Source of the DNA: Protula sp. h YS-2021
Taxonomy: Eukaryota > Annelida > Polychaeta > Sabellida > Serpulidae
Assembly (NCBI GenBank): GCA_949752745.1
Contig: OX457031.1
Span: 992,001-1,056,000 of the forward strand
DNA length: 64,000 bases
Direction of reading: 5' to 3'
Shown here: positions 31,915 through 45,205 of the stretch, in pieces
Layout of the letters: every line of letters starts with the position of its first letter
How positions within the stretch are numbered: position 1 is the first letter of the stretch
Made by a program: the position numbers and the translations under genes
Notes under the pieces: model-generated
Databases searched by the model: none
Told to the model about the DNA's origin: nothing
Seen by the model: only the letters and a program-made list of their open reading frames with translations

Positions 31915-33545
31915 TTGACAAACTGTTAGCTTGCAAGAGTTATATGAGTTTGTGCGAGCAGCTGTTCGTCTTTTTTTCTTCTTGACAGTTTTCCGATTTT
32001 TTGTGTCTTGTTCTTCTCTGATACTATGGGCACTAGGACCATGAAACTTGGGACTTACGAAGAGCTTGATCTGACGTGTGCATGTCATTTTTTATTTTCG
32101 TCTTCGATTTCGTTTTTTTTTTTTTTTTGCTTAAACGCCATGTAAAAAGAGCGTATTTTTGCAAGTTAATGCAGAGCATTTAACGTATAGCACAGAACAT
32201 CACGCAGTTACTCAGCTTTGTGCGAGCTCTCACTGCCTAAACAGATAACACAGCGTATGCCTGATCAGTCAATAAAACCTTAAGTCAACAAAAACCAAAC
32301 ACTACTCGGCTTATAAGATGAATTCAAGCTGTGTTATTTGCTAATATTTTGTATTTAGTTTGTATTAAGTTTTTTTCTTGACAGTGGCGATTTTTTTAGA
32401 ATATTATAAGTCGCATACCCAGTTAGCATGATTTTTCGTCCAACGTATAAAGCGCGTTGTTTTTATGTGGGATTTATGTGGGAACGTGAGACGTTGGCAT
32501 GGTTACATAGAAAGCATGTGTAATATACGTGGACATTCCCCTGGTGTGATTTCCGTATAAACTCTACATATAAAATACATAGGCTTTCCCACGTATAAAA
32601 TGCACGGGTAGATACACGCATAAACTGCATGGTTTTTCCCGCGTAATGCCCGCCGTGGTCATTCCCCTAAATAGTATACGTAGAATTTCCCACTTCTAAA
32701 ATGCATGGGTAGGTAAACGCATATTCTATGTATATTCTACTTTTGAATTCCCATGTAAAATTTCATTGAAAGTCATTTGCATATTACGCGTACATTTCAC
32801 GTGGGATTTCCCATATGGACATTCCCATGTAAAATACACGTATATAACGCGTGAAAATTTCCACTTAATAAATGCATGGTAAAATATACGCATATTTTAC
32901 GCAGTCTGGTAATGTTCACTTATTATCGCACACCGGAAACAGCCTGCATTTAAGCGTTAATATATTTAAATTTTGCTAAATTCTGCATATTTTGGTGGAG
33001 GGCTGCCTTTTTTCTAAGTATAATAGTAAGTTAGACATGGAAATACCAATTTCACTAAAAATTTTATGCTTAAAATTCTTTTAAGGAGTACTTTATAACC
33101 ACACTATAGTTATAAAGGTTCATGTCTGTGTATTCGATGGAGTTATCGTGTATGCCCAGGGTGGGTCGTTCCTTTAAAATTCCACGCTTAATATGCGTGG
33201 GAATTTCCACAGATAAAATGCATGGAAATATATGCGTATAAAATGCATGGGTTCACAGGCGCACAATGCACATCGGAAAGGGAACTACATGGGAATTTCC
33301 CAACGAAACACACATTATTTATGCGGGGGTACGTGGGAATACCCTCATATATTATGCATAGTCCCCATGCAGGACTGCTATCTTGTTACATGCTGTGCCA
33401 TAAGCTCTGTACATTGTTGTATAACACACTGTGTGCATGTTGTAAAACACTTCATATTATTCAAGAAATAACCCATTGAAGGAAGTATATTTGCGTTTTA
33501 ATTTTTGTCAAGTGTTTAACACGTCGCCAGCGAAATGTGGTTCTA
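31915..33545 (+). other. copy of ACBD5 intron 1, with an insertion
   Basis: 31915-32345 matches 61672-62090 and 1-255 (cttgcaagagttatatga, cgccatgtaaaaagagcgta, tcaataaaaccttaagtcaa). 33455-33545 matches 62088-62180. The 1.1 kb between is absent from the other copies. After 33545 the sequence jumps to the ACBD5 3' UTR, so this segment is a rearranged join. Confidence 0.7.
32346..33452. mobile_element. 1.1-kb insertion rich in tataaaatgcatggg words
   Basis: Present only in this copy of the intron, at gcaatat|attattcaag. It is built from degenerate 25-40-bp repeats around cccacgtataaaatgcatgg, which are partly palindromic (ATGCAT, ACGT). No coding frame. Could be a non-autonomous element or a satellite patch. 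Confidence 0.5.
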
Positions 33546-34744
33546 GTTCATTCTTGTGTTGTCCAATTTCGTGTTGCTCAATCTTGTGTTTTCCCCTTTT
33601 GCTTTGGTCACTCTTTTGTCCACTATTCATACTGTGTTGTGCTGTGCTGTTTAAGCCTTTTGCATGTTCTTATGTTTTTCTTATTCCGTGTCCTTACTCC
33701 TTGTGTTGTGTTTTCTTTGACAGTTTCAGATATGAATTCCAGTTATGCAATAAAAGCCCAGGTACCAAATTAATGAAAATTTTATTTATTGAACGTCTGT
33801 TTATACCTCCCAGTCTGATTCCGAGTGTATTTTCAACTTCATTGCCTTCTAGAAAACTGAAAAACATAAGTCCATATGATTTAATGGAAGCTCGTGGTTC
33901 CTTTTTTCTATGGACATCCTCAGGATTTTACAAACCTTAATCAAATAACAGTGTGGAAGATGTTGGACTAAATCTAGGTTTGAAACATGTACTTATTTTT
34001 TTATTACAAAAAAATGTTAGCAACATTTATTTTTTCATTCAGGAAAGCTCAGCATGCGCATTTCAAAGATATTTCCAAAGCGATTAAATTGTTCTAAATG
34101 GGTAAAAGATCTTTATAAATAAACTAATCAGGGAATGAACAATAAAAAATATAAATTACTTAATAGATGGAGATAGTTATTGATATAACTCTTGGAACTC
34201 AGCTTGTGGTGTCCTGTAATATCTTTAAATTTTTTTACACCCAGACTATTGCTTTGAAAAAATAATTGTACAAAACAAACAGTTTTGCCTAATCATGAAG
34301 TGTGCATTTTTACTTCCTCTGTATCTGTATGATTTATAATTCCATATTGTTATGCTCCGTTGTTGGTTGTTGCTACGGTAACTTATGCTCGGGCCATAAG
34401 AAAAAGTTATGGGAGAAAAAATTTTAATTTTTGGAGAAAAGGTTATATATAGCAATTTATTTCTACTCCAAATCGAGACAACAATTTATGATGCTCAAAA
34501 GATTTTTTAAAAAGAAAAACAAATTATTTTTTCTGAAAACTTTTAAATAAGTATAACTAAAATTTTAAAATATTAAAGAAAATGGTTGTAAATTGCCACC
34601 TGTTCTATTAATCTACAAATTGTAGGAGCTCTAGTTTATTGTAGAAAAATACTGGTTTGTAATGACAGTTTTGACTTCGTTTACAATGTAAAATGCGATA
34701 AGTTTGTATAATTGGAATTTACAAGAACATTAATTATCAGTTCA
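33546..34744 (+). other. diverged ACBD5 3' UTR and downstream sequence
   Basis: Aligns with 6990-8280 at lower identity (ttgccttctagaaaactgaa, ctaatcagggaatgaacaat). AATAAA-like signals have drifted. No gene seen. Confidence 0.6.
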
Positions 34745-34960
<216 letters not shown>

Positions 34961-35239
34961 TTTAAAAATTACACTAAAAATAATAATCATAGTTTTAATA
35001 AGGATGCTAATAAATATGATAATAATTATAATAATAATTATAATATAATAAAAATAAACTTCATTTGATATTTCTGATTATCAGTCCTAAAATAATCAGT
35101 TTGATACAGTTCGTAATATATTTTATGAAATGTTCCGCATGAAAAAAGATGTAAATCTTGATTTCAGTTTTTACAGTTAATCTCGAACACAACAAAAAAA
35201 GGTTTCGAGCTAAAAACATCATTAATTTTTTTTGTACAG

Positions 35240-35500
35240 GCGACGATGGCATAGTCTAGATGACGTCCCAGTGGGCAAATCGAGCAGTCTTCGAAGATTT
35301 GTTGAATCACGTGACCTGCACAAGATTACCTGACTACGTTGTAGCTATTCTGTGTTGTGCTTATCAATAGCATTATGACAAACAGCTTTAGGATGGATTA
35401 GATTTGAACGATGCTGTATTTTCTAATCGTTGTAAGAAACACTTGAGTAAGGATGTTGAATGAATCTCTGAATCTTTATAAATGAAGTAAATGTGATATC
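35240..35500 (+). other. diverged copy of the exon-like CRE/E-box block
   Basis: TTTGTACAG precedes GCGACGATGGCATAG. The CRE core is changed to TGACGTCC and one CACGTGA is retained near 35309. Confidence 0.3.
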
Positions 35501-36059
35501 AGATAAATCAAGTAATTTTTTTATCTACGAAGGGGATTGTCGTTAGTAACTTGCATATGACTCGTCGCTGAGTGAGATTGGAGGATTTTGAAACAATAAA
35601 TTGTTTTGTTACGAACCTGAAAATAATGACTCATGTGTGCAGAAAAAAATGTCAGGATCAAGGAATTATAAGCCGAGCATATGAAACATTGTATAATTAT
35701 TGAGTATAATACTGGTGTCAAACAATGCATTTCTTTTTGTGTTGTAAAACCGGGGAAGAGGTTGCGGTTGGGGGAGGGCGGTCAGAAAGTTGTAGGATGG
35801 TGGATGTCATTTTGGGAATAGGAAGATGAGTGCAAAACGTATACCAATATATGCTATAAAATCTGGAAATACCGCTGTAATAAATATACAACAGTAGAAC
35901 TAAATGCATATACAATCAATGATGAAAGGCATTGGTATTGTTATGTTTCTAACTAGCGCCTATGTTTATATTTATTTATAATTAATGGAACGCACGTTTC
36001 GAAAAATTCCAGCAACAGTTATCTTCCCAGAAGCTGCTGTATATAAACAGCACAACGCT

Positions 36060-36990
36060 GTTCAGTAAATGTTCAAAAAGTCCCCAAAAACGTATGAAAA
36101 CGTATTAGCCTAAAAAACGTTTGAAAACGCATGTTTTTGCAGAAAGACCAAAACACGTATAGTGCCTAAAAACGTATGGTCTTGGAGCACTGGCTTTGAA
36201 AATTGGCCAAAGAAAAATGCCATGGCCACCCATTTGGCCAATTTTCGGTGGATCACCAGAAATGTAACTTTTCAAGAGATGGCAGGCTAGTGAACATTTA
36301 TGCAACACTTGAGAGCATTCCGATCAAAATGTTCGAAGAAAACAAACCATATGCCTGACCCATCCAAAAATAATGAAATCTTATAAAAACTGCAGGAGCA
36401 AATACATTCTGAAGTTTTCTCTTCAAAAATTCCCCAAAATACAAAAATTGTCCGATCGACTAAAAAAGCACTCGCCCTATGCATGACCCCATAAGAATGC
36501 GCCACACCAAAAAAAAGTGAAATTGGATTAAAACTGCAGGAAGGAATGCATTTTGAAGATTTTTCTTAATAAATTCCTTAAAAAATACAAAAAATGTCCG
36601 ATCCACTAAAACACAAATCTTAAGTACATTCTCTTAGGAATGTCTCATGCCAAAAATAAATGACATCGGATAAAAAATGGAGGAGATGTATTTTAAAATA
36701 TTTTTCTTCAAAAATTTTCCAAAAATGCAAAAATTGTCCGATCGACAAAATAAGCGCAAATAGTATGCATAACTACTTGGAAGTGCCGTATGCTAAAAAT
36801 AAATGACATCGAATTAAAAATGCGGGAGGAGAAACATTAAAAAAAAGTTTTCTTCAAAAATTCTTTCGACTGAAGAATTACAAGCCGTATGTGTGACCCC
36901 TATTTTGAAACAAAAATTTACTTAATAAGCAAATAACTAACTAACGGACGCCGTGTACAAACCGATATGTATACCTAAGCTTACATGTAA
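36060..36990. repeat. satellite block, inverted relative of 13750-14875
   Basis: Contains aaaaattgtccgatcgac, aaaaataaatgacatcggat and gcataactacttggaag-like words, the reverse complement of the array at 13750. Its right end reads taactaactaacggacgccg and gtaacataagctggg, the reverse complement of the left end of that array. Confidence 0.8.
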
Positions 36991-36999
36991 CATAAGCTG

Positions 37000-37960
37000 G
37001 GTCAAAAATGGTTTCACCTTTACCCAATGTTTGGCGAATCGCCATAAAAGTACCTTTTCCAGATAAGAATAATCAAAGAACAATCGTAGAAAATTGGACA
37101 GGAATCAGATTAGATGGGAGAAGAAGCATTTTGAAAATTAGACACCACAAAAAAATTAAATAATGTTCCTCATTTGACCAACTTTGGCGGATCGCAAAAA
37201 GGACATTTTCAAGAAAGGCCTACCTAAAGAGCATTCGCACAGAATTGAAGAAAATCTGATCATAATTGTGTGAAAAGAAGCATTTTGAAACTTGGCAACC
37301 AAATATTTATTAATGTCCTCCATTTGCTCAAGTTTCGGCAGATGGCCAAAAAAGGATATTTTCAAGAGAGGCGTATGTTAAGAACATTCGTAAAAAATTT
37401 TTAAAAAAATCTGATTACAATTGCTCGAGAAGAAGCATTTTGAAAATTGACAACAAAAAATTTTAAATGACTGCCCCGCTCTATTAAGCCATTTTTTGGC
37501 GGATCGCCGAAAAATCTAATTTTTTAGAGAGGACAAGGAATCCAATCAAAATTGTGGGAGAAGTATTTTGAAAATTAGACAAAAAATAATAAAAATTTTT
37601 TGTCATTTAGCCCATTTCTATCGGAGCACCAAATAAGTACTTTCAAAATTTAAAGAAAATCCTATCAAAATTGTGAGAGAAGAAGCATTTTGAAAATTGG
37701 CAACCGACATTTTTAAATGTCCCCATTTAGTTAGTTTTTGGCGGATCGCCAAAAAAAAATTTTTCAAGAGAGGCTTACCTAGAGAACATTCGTACAAAAT
37801 TCGACAGGAATCCAATCGAAACCGGAGGAGGAGAATAAGTACAAGTTTACGCACGTGTAGGCGTAGATACAGATGACGAATGCCCCTCTTTTGGCGTGAT
37901 AAGACCATCCCGATGTAGTCGACTGATCAAAAAGAGTTTCTGTGCTAAAAGGAAGGAGGA
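37000..37960. repeat. about 150-bp degenerate satellite
   Basis: Units share ggcggatcgccaaaaa, ttcaagagaggc, gaacattcgtacaaaatt and gaagcattttgaaaattgg. About five or six units. A related unit also occurs at 36180-36310, so this and the block to its left intermingle. Confidence 0.8.
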
Positions 37961-38439
37961 GCATAGGGGGTGGCAGGAGAGCATGAAATAGTTACTATGT
38001 CACAGGGCAGAAGGAAGTTGAAAAAACTGATTTGGAGGTGCAGGCTGTTCATAACCCGGTCATATCAAAATCAAAGAAAATTGATTAATTTTTTCATTTT
38101 TTTAGGTCTACAACATAAACATTAGAAACCCCTCTCCCAGCCCTCATCCCCATCCATCAAACCACACCTTTACTTAAATTTTTTACAGACAATTGCATTC
38201 TTGAATTCGATACTTGTTTATAACAAATAAACAAATTGAAAACAAACTTTAATATAAAGCTCAACCTGGTTGTAAAAGTATGGTTGGGGCCAAATATGTC
38301 TTTATGAGCTCTGTCGTTATAGGTGTCTGTCATTATAATATACAGCGCAACTTGGTTATAGCTACATGGTTGGGCCGCGAAATGCCGTTATACCTGATAT
38401 GGTTCTATAGCGGACAGCTTCAAAAAAAGGGAAAGTTTG

Positions 38440-39150
38440 TGTTATCACAGGCTGTATGACGTTATAAGCAAAGTCGTTAAGGCGCTATGTCGTTATAAGC
38501 GAAGTTGTTAAGGCGATATGCCGTTATAAGCAATGTCGTTAAGGCGCTATGTCGTTGTAAGCGAAGTCGTTATGGCGCTATGTCGTTATAAGCGAAGTCG
38601 TTAAGGCGCTATGTCGTTATAAGCAATGTCGTTAAGGCGCTATGTCGTTATAAGCGAAGTTGTTAAGGCGATATGCCGTTATAAGCACTGTCGTGAAGGC
38701 GCTATGTCGTTATAAGCGAAGTCGTTATGGCGCTATGTCGTTATAAGCGAAGTTGTGAAGGCGATATGCCGTTATAAGCAATGTCGTTAAGGCGCTATGT
38801 CGTTGTAAGCGAAGTCGTTATGGCGCTATGTCGTTATAAGCGAAGTCGTTAAGGCGCTATGTCGTTATAAGCAATGTCGTTAAGGCGCTATGTCGTTATA
38901 AGCGAAGTTGTTAAGGCGATATGCCGTTATAAGCACTGTCGTGAAGGCGCTATGTCGTTATAAGCGAAGTCGTTATGGCGCTATGTCGTTATAAGCGAAG
39001 TTGTGAAGGCGCTATGTCGTTATAAGCAATGTCGTTAAGGCGCTATGTCGTTATAAGCTATGTCGTTTAGGGGCTATGTCGTTATAAGCGATGTTGTTAC
39101 AGGCACCATACCATTTTAAGCGATGTCTTAAATGCGCCATGTCGTTAAAA
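38440..39150. repeat. about 31-bp minisatellite, unit cgctatgtcgttataagcga
   Basis: About 23 units (gtcgttaaggcgctatgtcg, ttataagcgaa), with a higher-order repeat: the order of variants at 38500-38720 recurs at 38760-38960. It is the expanded counterpart of the array at 10104. Flanks at 38335-38405 and 39205-39320 carry cgcaacttggttatagc and ggttatagcgac-like words that resemble ends of pogo-type MITEs (inference). Confidence 0.9.
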
Positions 39151-40054
39151 GTGTCGCCATAGAGGTTTTCCTTATCAATTTGATGACATTTATTTGTTTG
39201 TAAAATACAATAGAACACCATTGTAACGACACCAGATATTACGACATGTACCGTTTTGCGACATAAATGTCTAGACCCATATTAATTTTTTTCCTGTTTA
39301 AGACGTTCAGTTATAGCGACATATCTAATGCAAGCTTTTTATTAAATTGCAAGTCTAAATCGATACATGTGAATATTATTAGTCATTTTAAAGCTGGATA
39401 TTGTTATACGTTTTAATGAAACTTCAAAATGGGCACACTGTTAACGGCTTAAGGGTTATCCAGTATTCAATTAACCGATTTTAACTGTACTTTTGTTACT
39501 TTTATAAAAATGATTTCATCTAGTGGTTCGATGAAGCAGACTAGTTAACATACAACTTATCGATTCATTACGAAATTGCAAGTGCAAAGTATAAAATAGA
39601 AAGTATAAAATTAAGCACTAATTTTGTGTCAATGAAAATGTACATGAATAAGAAAGATACAATAGCCTTGACTTTGGAGCATATCAAGATTATTATCTTT
39701 TTTATTCTACAACTGTTTTCTTTGGGGACCAATCATAACAACGTACGCAAAAATTCCCTAACTCCCCCTTCTCTCCGATTTCACCCAGGTAAACAAAAGC
39801 TGTGATGCGACAAATAGACTTCAACATTAAAGTGCGATCCGCTGTGGATTCCCTCCGACAAGCATCCCCCCTCCTTCTCTGCCCATTTGCCCCTGCTGTT
39901 CGTGCGTACTTTGTGGATGCGTCCTATAGAAACGTCAAATGCATAGGAACATGAATTTTATGTGTAATAACTGAGAATGGTTCAGTTTGTTTTACTTAGA
40001 CTGGGATATGCACCTCTTCCTGCATTCGCAATATTGAGAGCTGCGTTCAGTACT

Positions 40055-41995
40055 TTACGGTGGTAACGTCGCTATGGCAACGTCTGGGATGAAGCTAGTC
40101 TTATGTGAGTTTAAAAAGAGCAAAAGGAGTGACAACAAGCAACTGACCGAGGTGATCCACTGTGGCGTGTTTTGGGAGTTGTATCTCCTCGCTGAGAGAC
40201 TTAGCACACGCCACACGTTGTTCATGCAGAGCTGGAGACTGTGATTGCGATAATCACAAACGAGGACGTGGTCGTGTCCATCGCTACAGGCTACACGTGG
40301 CTTTGAGAACTCACCAGGAGCACTTCCTTCAATTCCAAGCTGTGAGTGTGTGTTGCTGCTCATGTCATAGCGGTCTACAACATTTTTAACAGAGTTAGAT
40401 AAGGTCAGGATGTTATTAATGATGGAGAAGCAATAGTACTGCGATTGCAACAGTACTTGTTTTATGCACGCCCACCCACCTCTGTCATTTTTATGTATCG
40501 TCACAGTCCCATTATTCCTCAGCCCGTACACATACCGACTGTCACAAGCGACATCCCAGTAGCCGCCTTCAGCAATCACGTGCTTAATAACGCCGTCAGT
40601 AGTGACAGCGACCAGTCCTAGGTCCTTGTGAGGCTTGTGCTCGTGTTCATACCCGACACCGTCACACGCTGCAATAACGCCACACCTTTTCGCATCCAGG
40701 TCTTTTCTTTAATCCAGAGAGTCTTCACTTTGCATATTGAATTGCTGTCACTGTATCTGAGAATATCTATGTCACCTGTTTCACACACTATCCATATCTG
40801 ATTGTCTATGCTTGCAATCTTCCCCGATTCACCACGGTTACATTTGAACAGTCTTGTCACTTGAAGTGTCGTGGCACACAGTCACCGAAAGAAGCCCGAT
40901 TCACAACGATGCTTCCAGTGCCTTGGAAGTTGTTTTTAAGCTTTGCCTGTTCTCATCTCGCTTTTTCAGGTAAAGTTTCGGAGGAAGTGGCAGGGGATTC
41001 GGTTCAGGGAGACGTGGTGATTGCTTGGTACCTGATGTCACATTTTCCGCTCTTGCGTTGCTTGCTATTTGTGGGTTCGTGTGACTTGATTGGTCAGAGA
41101 TTGCTATCTGCATTTGCTTAAGTTGTTTAATGGTTTCGCCTCCATGTAGAACTGTTATTATTAATTCCTGATTATCTTCTTCCATTGATTTAATAAACAT
41201 TGAAAACGTGTCCTGCCTTTGTTGTGATTGAGCTACCATGGCGTTAATAAATGCTTCATTTAAGAGTGTCCGCTGGTCGTTCTCTGACATCGTATCTTTG
41301 ACACTCTTCATATCCTGATTAAACGAGGCCCGATGTGTGTCCAAGGTTTCGATACTGGAGTCAAAGCTTTTTGTCTGTTCCTCACGTTTCTTCTCAACTT
41401 CTTGGCGAAGTTTTTCGTGGACGTTTCTAACCTCGCTAATGATTTATTTTTCGGAGTCATTCATTATGCAAATAGCGTCGGAGAAAAGAGAGTTGGCTTT
41501 CGCATTGGCATCTAATTTCTTCGCTTTGACATGATCAAACTGTTGAATTGTCTCTTCCATGGTTGTTAATATCCTCTGGAGCTTTTCTTCGCTTAAGGCT
41601 TTCATGTCATTTAACAAGGAAATCTCGTGCGTTTTGGTTGCAGGCTGTTTTGCGTGACCTCTTTTACAGCGGTCACCGATATACATATTACACTCATTGC
41701 ACTTTCCAACTGCTGGCTCTTCGTCGCACAGCTCACAAACTTGCTTATCTGTGAACCTGCTTATGTGATCACGATGGAGATCGATCAGTTTTTGTAAGCG
41801 AAAGTCTCTTTTGATATCCCTTTGCTCGGAGACTCGATTACACACAGGACATTGAAGCAGTACATCTTCGTCTATCATCTCATCCACGTCCTTTTTACAC
41901 AAATTGTGGAGGCATTTTAGGGACATCGGATTTTCAAAGATTTCGAAATGTATGGGACAGGTGAGCTCTTCAGCAAGGTTCATCGACAGCGCCAT
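40055..41995 (-). pseudogene. TRIM-like copy 3, pseudogene
   Basis: The start and the RING-type finger, B-box and coiled coil are recognisable. A TAA at 41444-41446 replaces the Gln codon CAA after DSEK. The frame then continues to about 40905, where small deletions shift it. A deletion removes most of the segment before the first propeller blade (near 40680), and another shift changes the C-terminal end. At the Trp codon that is a stop in copies 2 and 5, this copy keeps TGG. Confidence 0.88.
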
Positions 41996-42720
41996 TGCAT
42001 CATTTTTGTCATTGCCAAGAACGGGAAAACGGAGTTATGCAGTCACTGCCACCACCCTCTTCCCCCAATCTCCACTACCCGTTACGGCTCGGAGTGCAAC
42101 CGTAGGAGCCATTTGTACCCCCCCCCAACTCTCCCACCTCCCACCGTGCGATTACATATTCGAAATCTGAACATTTTCAATTTTTTGCGGTTCTCTCTAC
42201 TCTTGTTTACAATACCGAGAACCTTGTACACATTTATACTGTGACAGAATTAGTCAAGAAGAAATGTCACGGAAAATGTTTTAAAGGGTTCGATCTGCAC
42301 CATGCTTTCAATTCTATTTTCAAGGTCACACTTACCTTTAAAAGGCGTATCGCTTAAGCTTTTGTGAGAATATTTCTTTTGTCAATTTGCTCCTTACTGT
42401 AACTTTTGCTTGATGTAAATAGGAGTATAATCCTGCAGTCTTTATTTTTAGTCCTAAATTTTAACCGGATTGAATCCTGCAACAATAAGACACTTTAAAC
42501 TGATAAGCGTATGATCGTTTGAGGTAAAACACTGTTATCTACGATAAGTGGTTTTTCTTGAGCACTTCTATCAGATAATTTGTGAGTATTTAAAGGTACA
42601 CTCTTCAGTGACACACCCATTATTTTGCGATCAATCAGTACTAATATAATGGTTGAAAGTGGGGGTGCCGGGAGGGGGTTCTCACCAAGCCAATGAACAT
42701 GTAAAAATAGAAAAAGTAAA
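41996..42720. other. intergenic, shared upstream flank
   Basis: Matches 13560-13745 joined directly to 18275-18790, which shows that the 4.5 kb between those points is an insertion in the first unit. No gene seen. Confidence 0.65.
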
Positions 42721-42895
42721 TGAAATAAAATAGAAGGGGGAGAGGGAAAGAACCCCCTCCACCCTCCACCCTCCCCCTCCCCCTCCTCTAAATCGCAGCA
42801 TTTGGGTGATGGGAGAAGGAAGTTAAGGAGTCAGGAGGTAGGTCGGGTGCAAATAACCTTGCCATGCGAATGACCTTTCCGTGACCTTGTTGCAG

Positions 42896-43090
42896 AGAAG
42901 TTGTAGGAGCCGTGAGAACTCGGGCAGCTCCCAGGGCCGGCACTCCCCCTGGTGGCCGCTCAACAACTCATGAAGCCGGACCTGGATCTTCATCCTCCTC
43001 TGGCCCTTCCTCGTTCACTGGTTGATCAGCTTCGTGAGCAGGAGGAGGAACAGGTGGGCGGTTGCTATGGATACTTTGAAGACGTGGTGT
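42896..43090 (+). pseudogene. duplicate ACBD5 last exon, broken
   Basis: The acceptor is intact (CTTGTTGCAG). After PWWPLNNS the Arg codon CGA is TGA (42971-42973), before the membrane anchor. The original stop is also lost: gatactttgaag in place of gatagttgaag. If used, it would give a protein without an anchor. The sequence is otherwise close to the exons at 6677 and 19009, so it is recent. Confidence 0.85.
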
Positions 43091-44124
43091 TTGATGTTTG
43101 TTGTGTTGTTGTTCTCTCTGTGTTGTCTACTCTTGTGTTGAGTGGTCCAGTTTGTGTTGCTCACTTTTCGCTGTTTAGTCTATGTCTTTCACTCTTGTGT
43201 TGTCCACTTTTGTATTGACCACTTTTATGTTGCCCCCTTTTGTGTTGACCACTTGTGTGTTGTCCACTGCTCGTCCTGTGTTGTGCTGTGTTGTGTTGTG
43301 CTGTGTTGCTTAAGCTGTCTTGCATACTTCTTTGCTAGTCACACTGTTTGTGTTGCCTTTTCTTTGACAGTTCCATCACCATTTTTAAAGTGTTGAGATA
43401 TGAATGTCAGTTTTGAAATAAAACCTCAGTTGCGAACAATTTTATTTTTAACCTCAGTTTATACCTTCTAATTTTGATTCTAATTGTGTTTACAACTTCA
43501 TTGCCTTCTACAAAAAAATAGGTGTCCACGTGATTGAACGAAAACTCTGAAACTCATATTTCCTGTTTCTCCATGGACATCCTCAGGATTGCACGAACCT
43601 TAGCCAAATAATAGTATGGAATATGTTGGAATGGTTCTAGGTTTAAAAAATTGTACTTACTATTTTTTTAATAAACAAATGTTTCCATTTTGTTTCATTT
43701 AGGAAAGCTCTGCATGAACATTTTAAAGAAATTTCCAAAGAGATTAAATTATTCTAAAAATAGGTAAAATGTCTCTGTAAATAAATTAATCAGGGAAATA
43801 ACAACAATAAAAATAAATGAATAAACGCAGTGTGCTTGTTGTCTAACGCCTGGAGATCTGCTTGTGGTATCCAGTAACAATCTTAAATTTTTATCTATTT
43901 TTTTTCTTACGACTAGGCGATTGCGTTGAATAAAAAATAACTGCACAAAACAAACAGGTTAGCTGAGTTGTTAAGTGTGCATATATCTCCCCACCCACCC
44001 ACCCCCTGCCCCCCCAACTCCCACCTCTTAGGAATGTCTGTATTGTAATTCCATATGGCTATCCTCCATTGCTGGCTGTTGCTATGGTAACTAATGCTCG
44101 GGGCCGTAGGAAAAAGTTTTAGAA
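43091..44124 (+). other. duplicate ACBD5 3' UTR and downstream sequence
   Basis: Co-linear with 6860-7916; AATAAA at 43417-43422. No gene seen. Confidence 0.6.
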
Positions 44125-44295
44125 GAAAAGGTTATAGTTTATGGGAGAAAAGGTTATAGTTTATGGGAGAAAAGGTTATAGTTTATGGGAGAAAAGGTTA
44201 TAGTTTATGGGAGGAAAGGTTATAGTTTATGGGAGGGAAGTTTATAGTTTATTGCTTATGGGAGGAAAAGTTATACTTTATGGGAGAAAAGGTTA
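44125..44295. repeat. 22-bp minisatellite, seven or so units
   Basis: Same unit and position as the array at 7917. Confidence 0.92.
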
Positions 44296-44460
44296 TATAC
44301 AGCAATTTGTTTCTTCTGTAAAATTGAAACATGACTTTAAAATCCTCAAAAGAAGGATTTGTTTGGGGAAAATGATTAAATATATATATAAAGAAAATAA
44401 AAGATAGTGAAAGAAAACGGCTATAAATTGCTATTCATTTTATTGCTCTACGAATTGCAT

Positions 44461-44645
44461 ACGCTGTGATGTATAGTAAGAAAATACTGGATTATAATCA
44501 CAAAAATCCGTTATTGTTGATAGATATTACAGTAATCAAATGTTATGTAGAAGCTGTGATTTATAGTCAGAAAATACTGGACTATAATCACAAAAATCCG
44601 TTATTGTTGATAGATATTAAAGTAATCAAATGTTATGTCAGTGAT
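44461..44645. repeat. direct duplication of about 95 bp
   Basis: The stretch gctgtgatgtatagtaagaa to atgttatgt occurs twice in tandem (from 44463 and from 44551); it is single at 8279-8365. This is a recent local duplication in this unit. Confidence 0.8.
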
Positions 44646-44849
44646 GACTCCATATTGTACGAGACCGTATAATAGATGACGGTGGTGGATGAGTCAACAA
44701 GAACGTACTCTACTTCTAATAAGAGGAAATTCTTTTCTGTAATTCTAAGATAAAATTCTTAACAGTGTATATATGATATGCGTTCACCTGAATCGTGTGC
44801 TTTGTTTGTGTATTGTAAAAGGAAAAGAACTTAATGAACAATTAATTCT

Positions 44850-44975
44850 AAATAATAATAATAATAATTAAAATAATAATAATAGTAATAATAATAATTA
44901 TTATAATAACGATAACAATAATAATTAATATAGTAATAATTATAATAATAATAGTAATAACAATAATAATAATGA
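44850..44975. repeat. AAT microsatellite
   Basis: Imperfect AAT run, homologous to 21244-21395. Confidence 0.9.
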
Positions 44976-45205
44976 TAAGATTAATTTAAAAGTTTCGATT
45001 ATCAGTTATTTTGATGAAGCTTGTCATGTATTTTATGATATTTTCTGGGAAATTTAATATGAATCTAGTTCTTTTTTGTTTTGTTTTTTTAATCTATCTT
45101 TTCTGTTTCAGTTTTTGCATTTAAACTAGAATAGCTTTATTAAACACAGCAGAACAAAATGTTGAGCCAAAGACATGATTTAAAAAAATATCTTTCTTGG
45201 TACAG

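Noticed and set aside
36060..37960. Retrotransposon coding remnants
   Set aside because: Only tandem satellite units are present; no reverse transcriptase or integrase motif seen.
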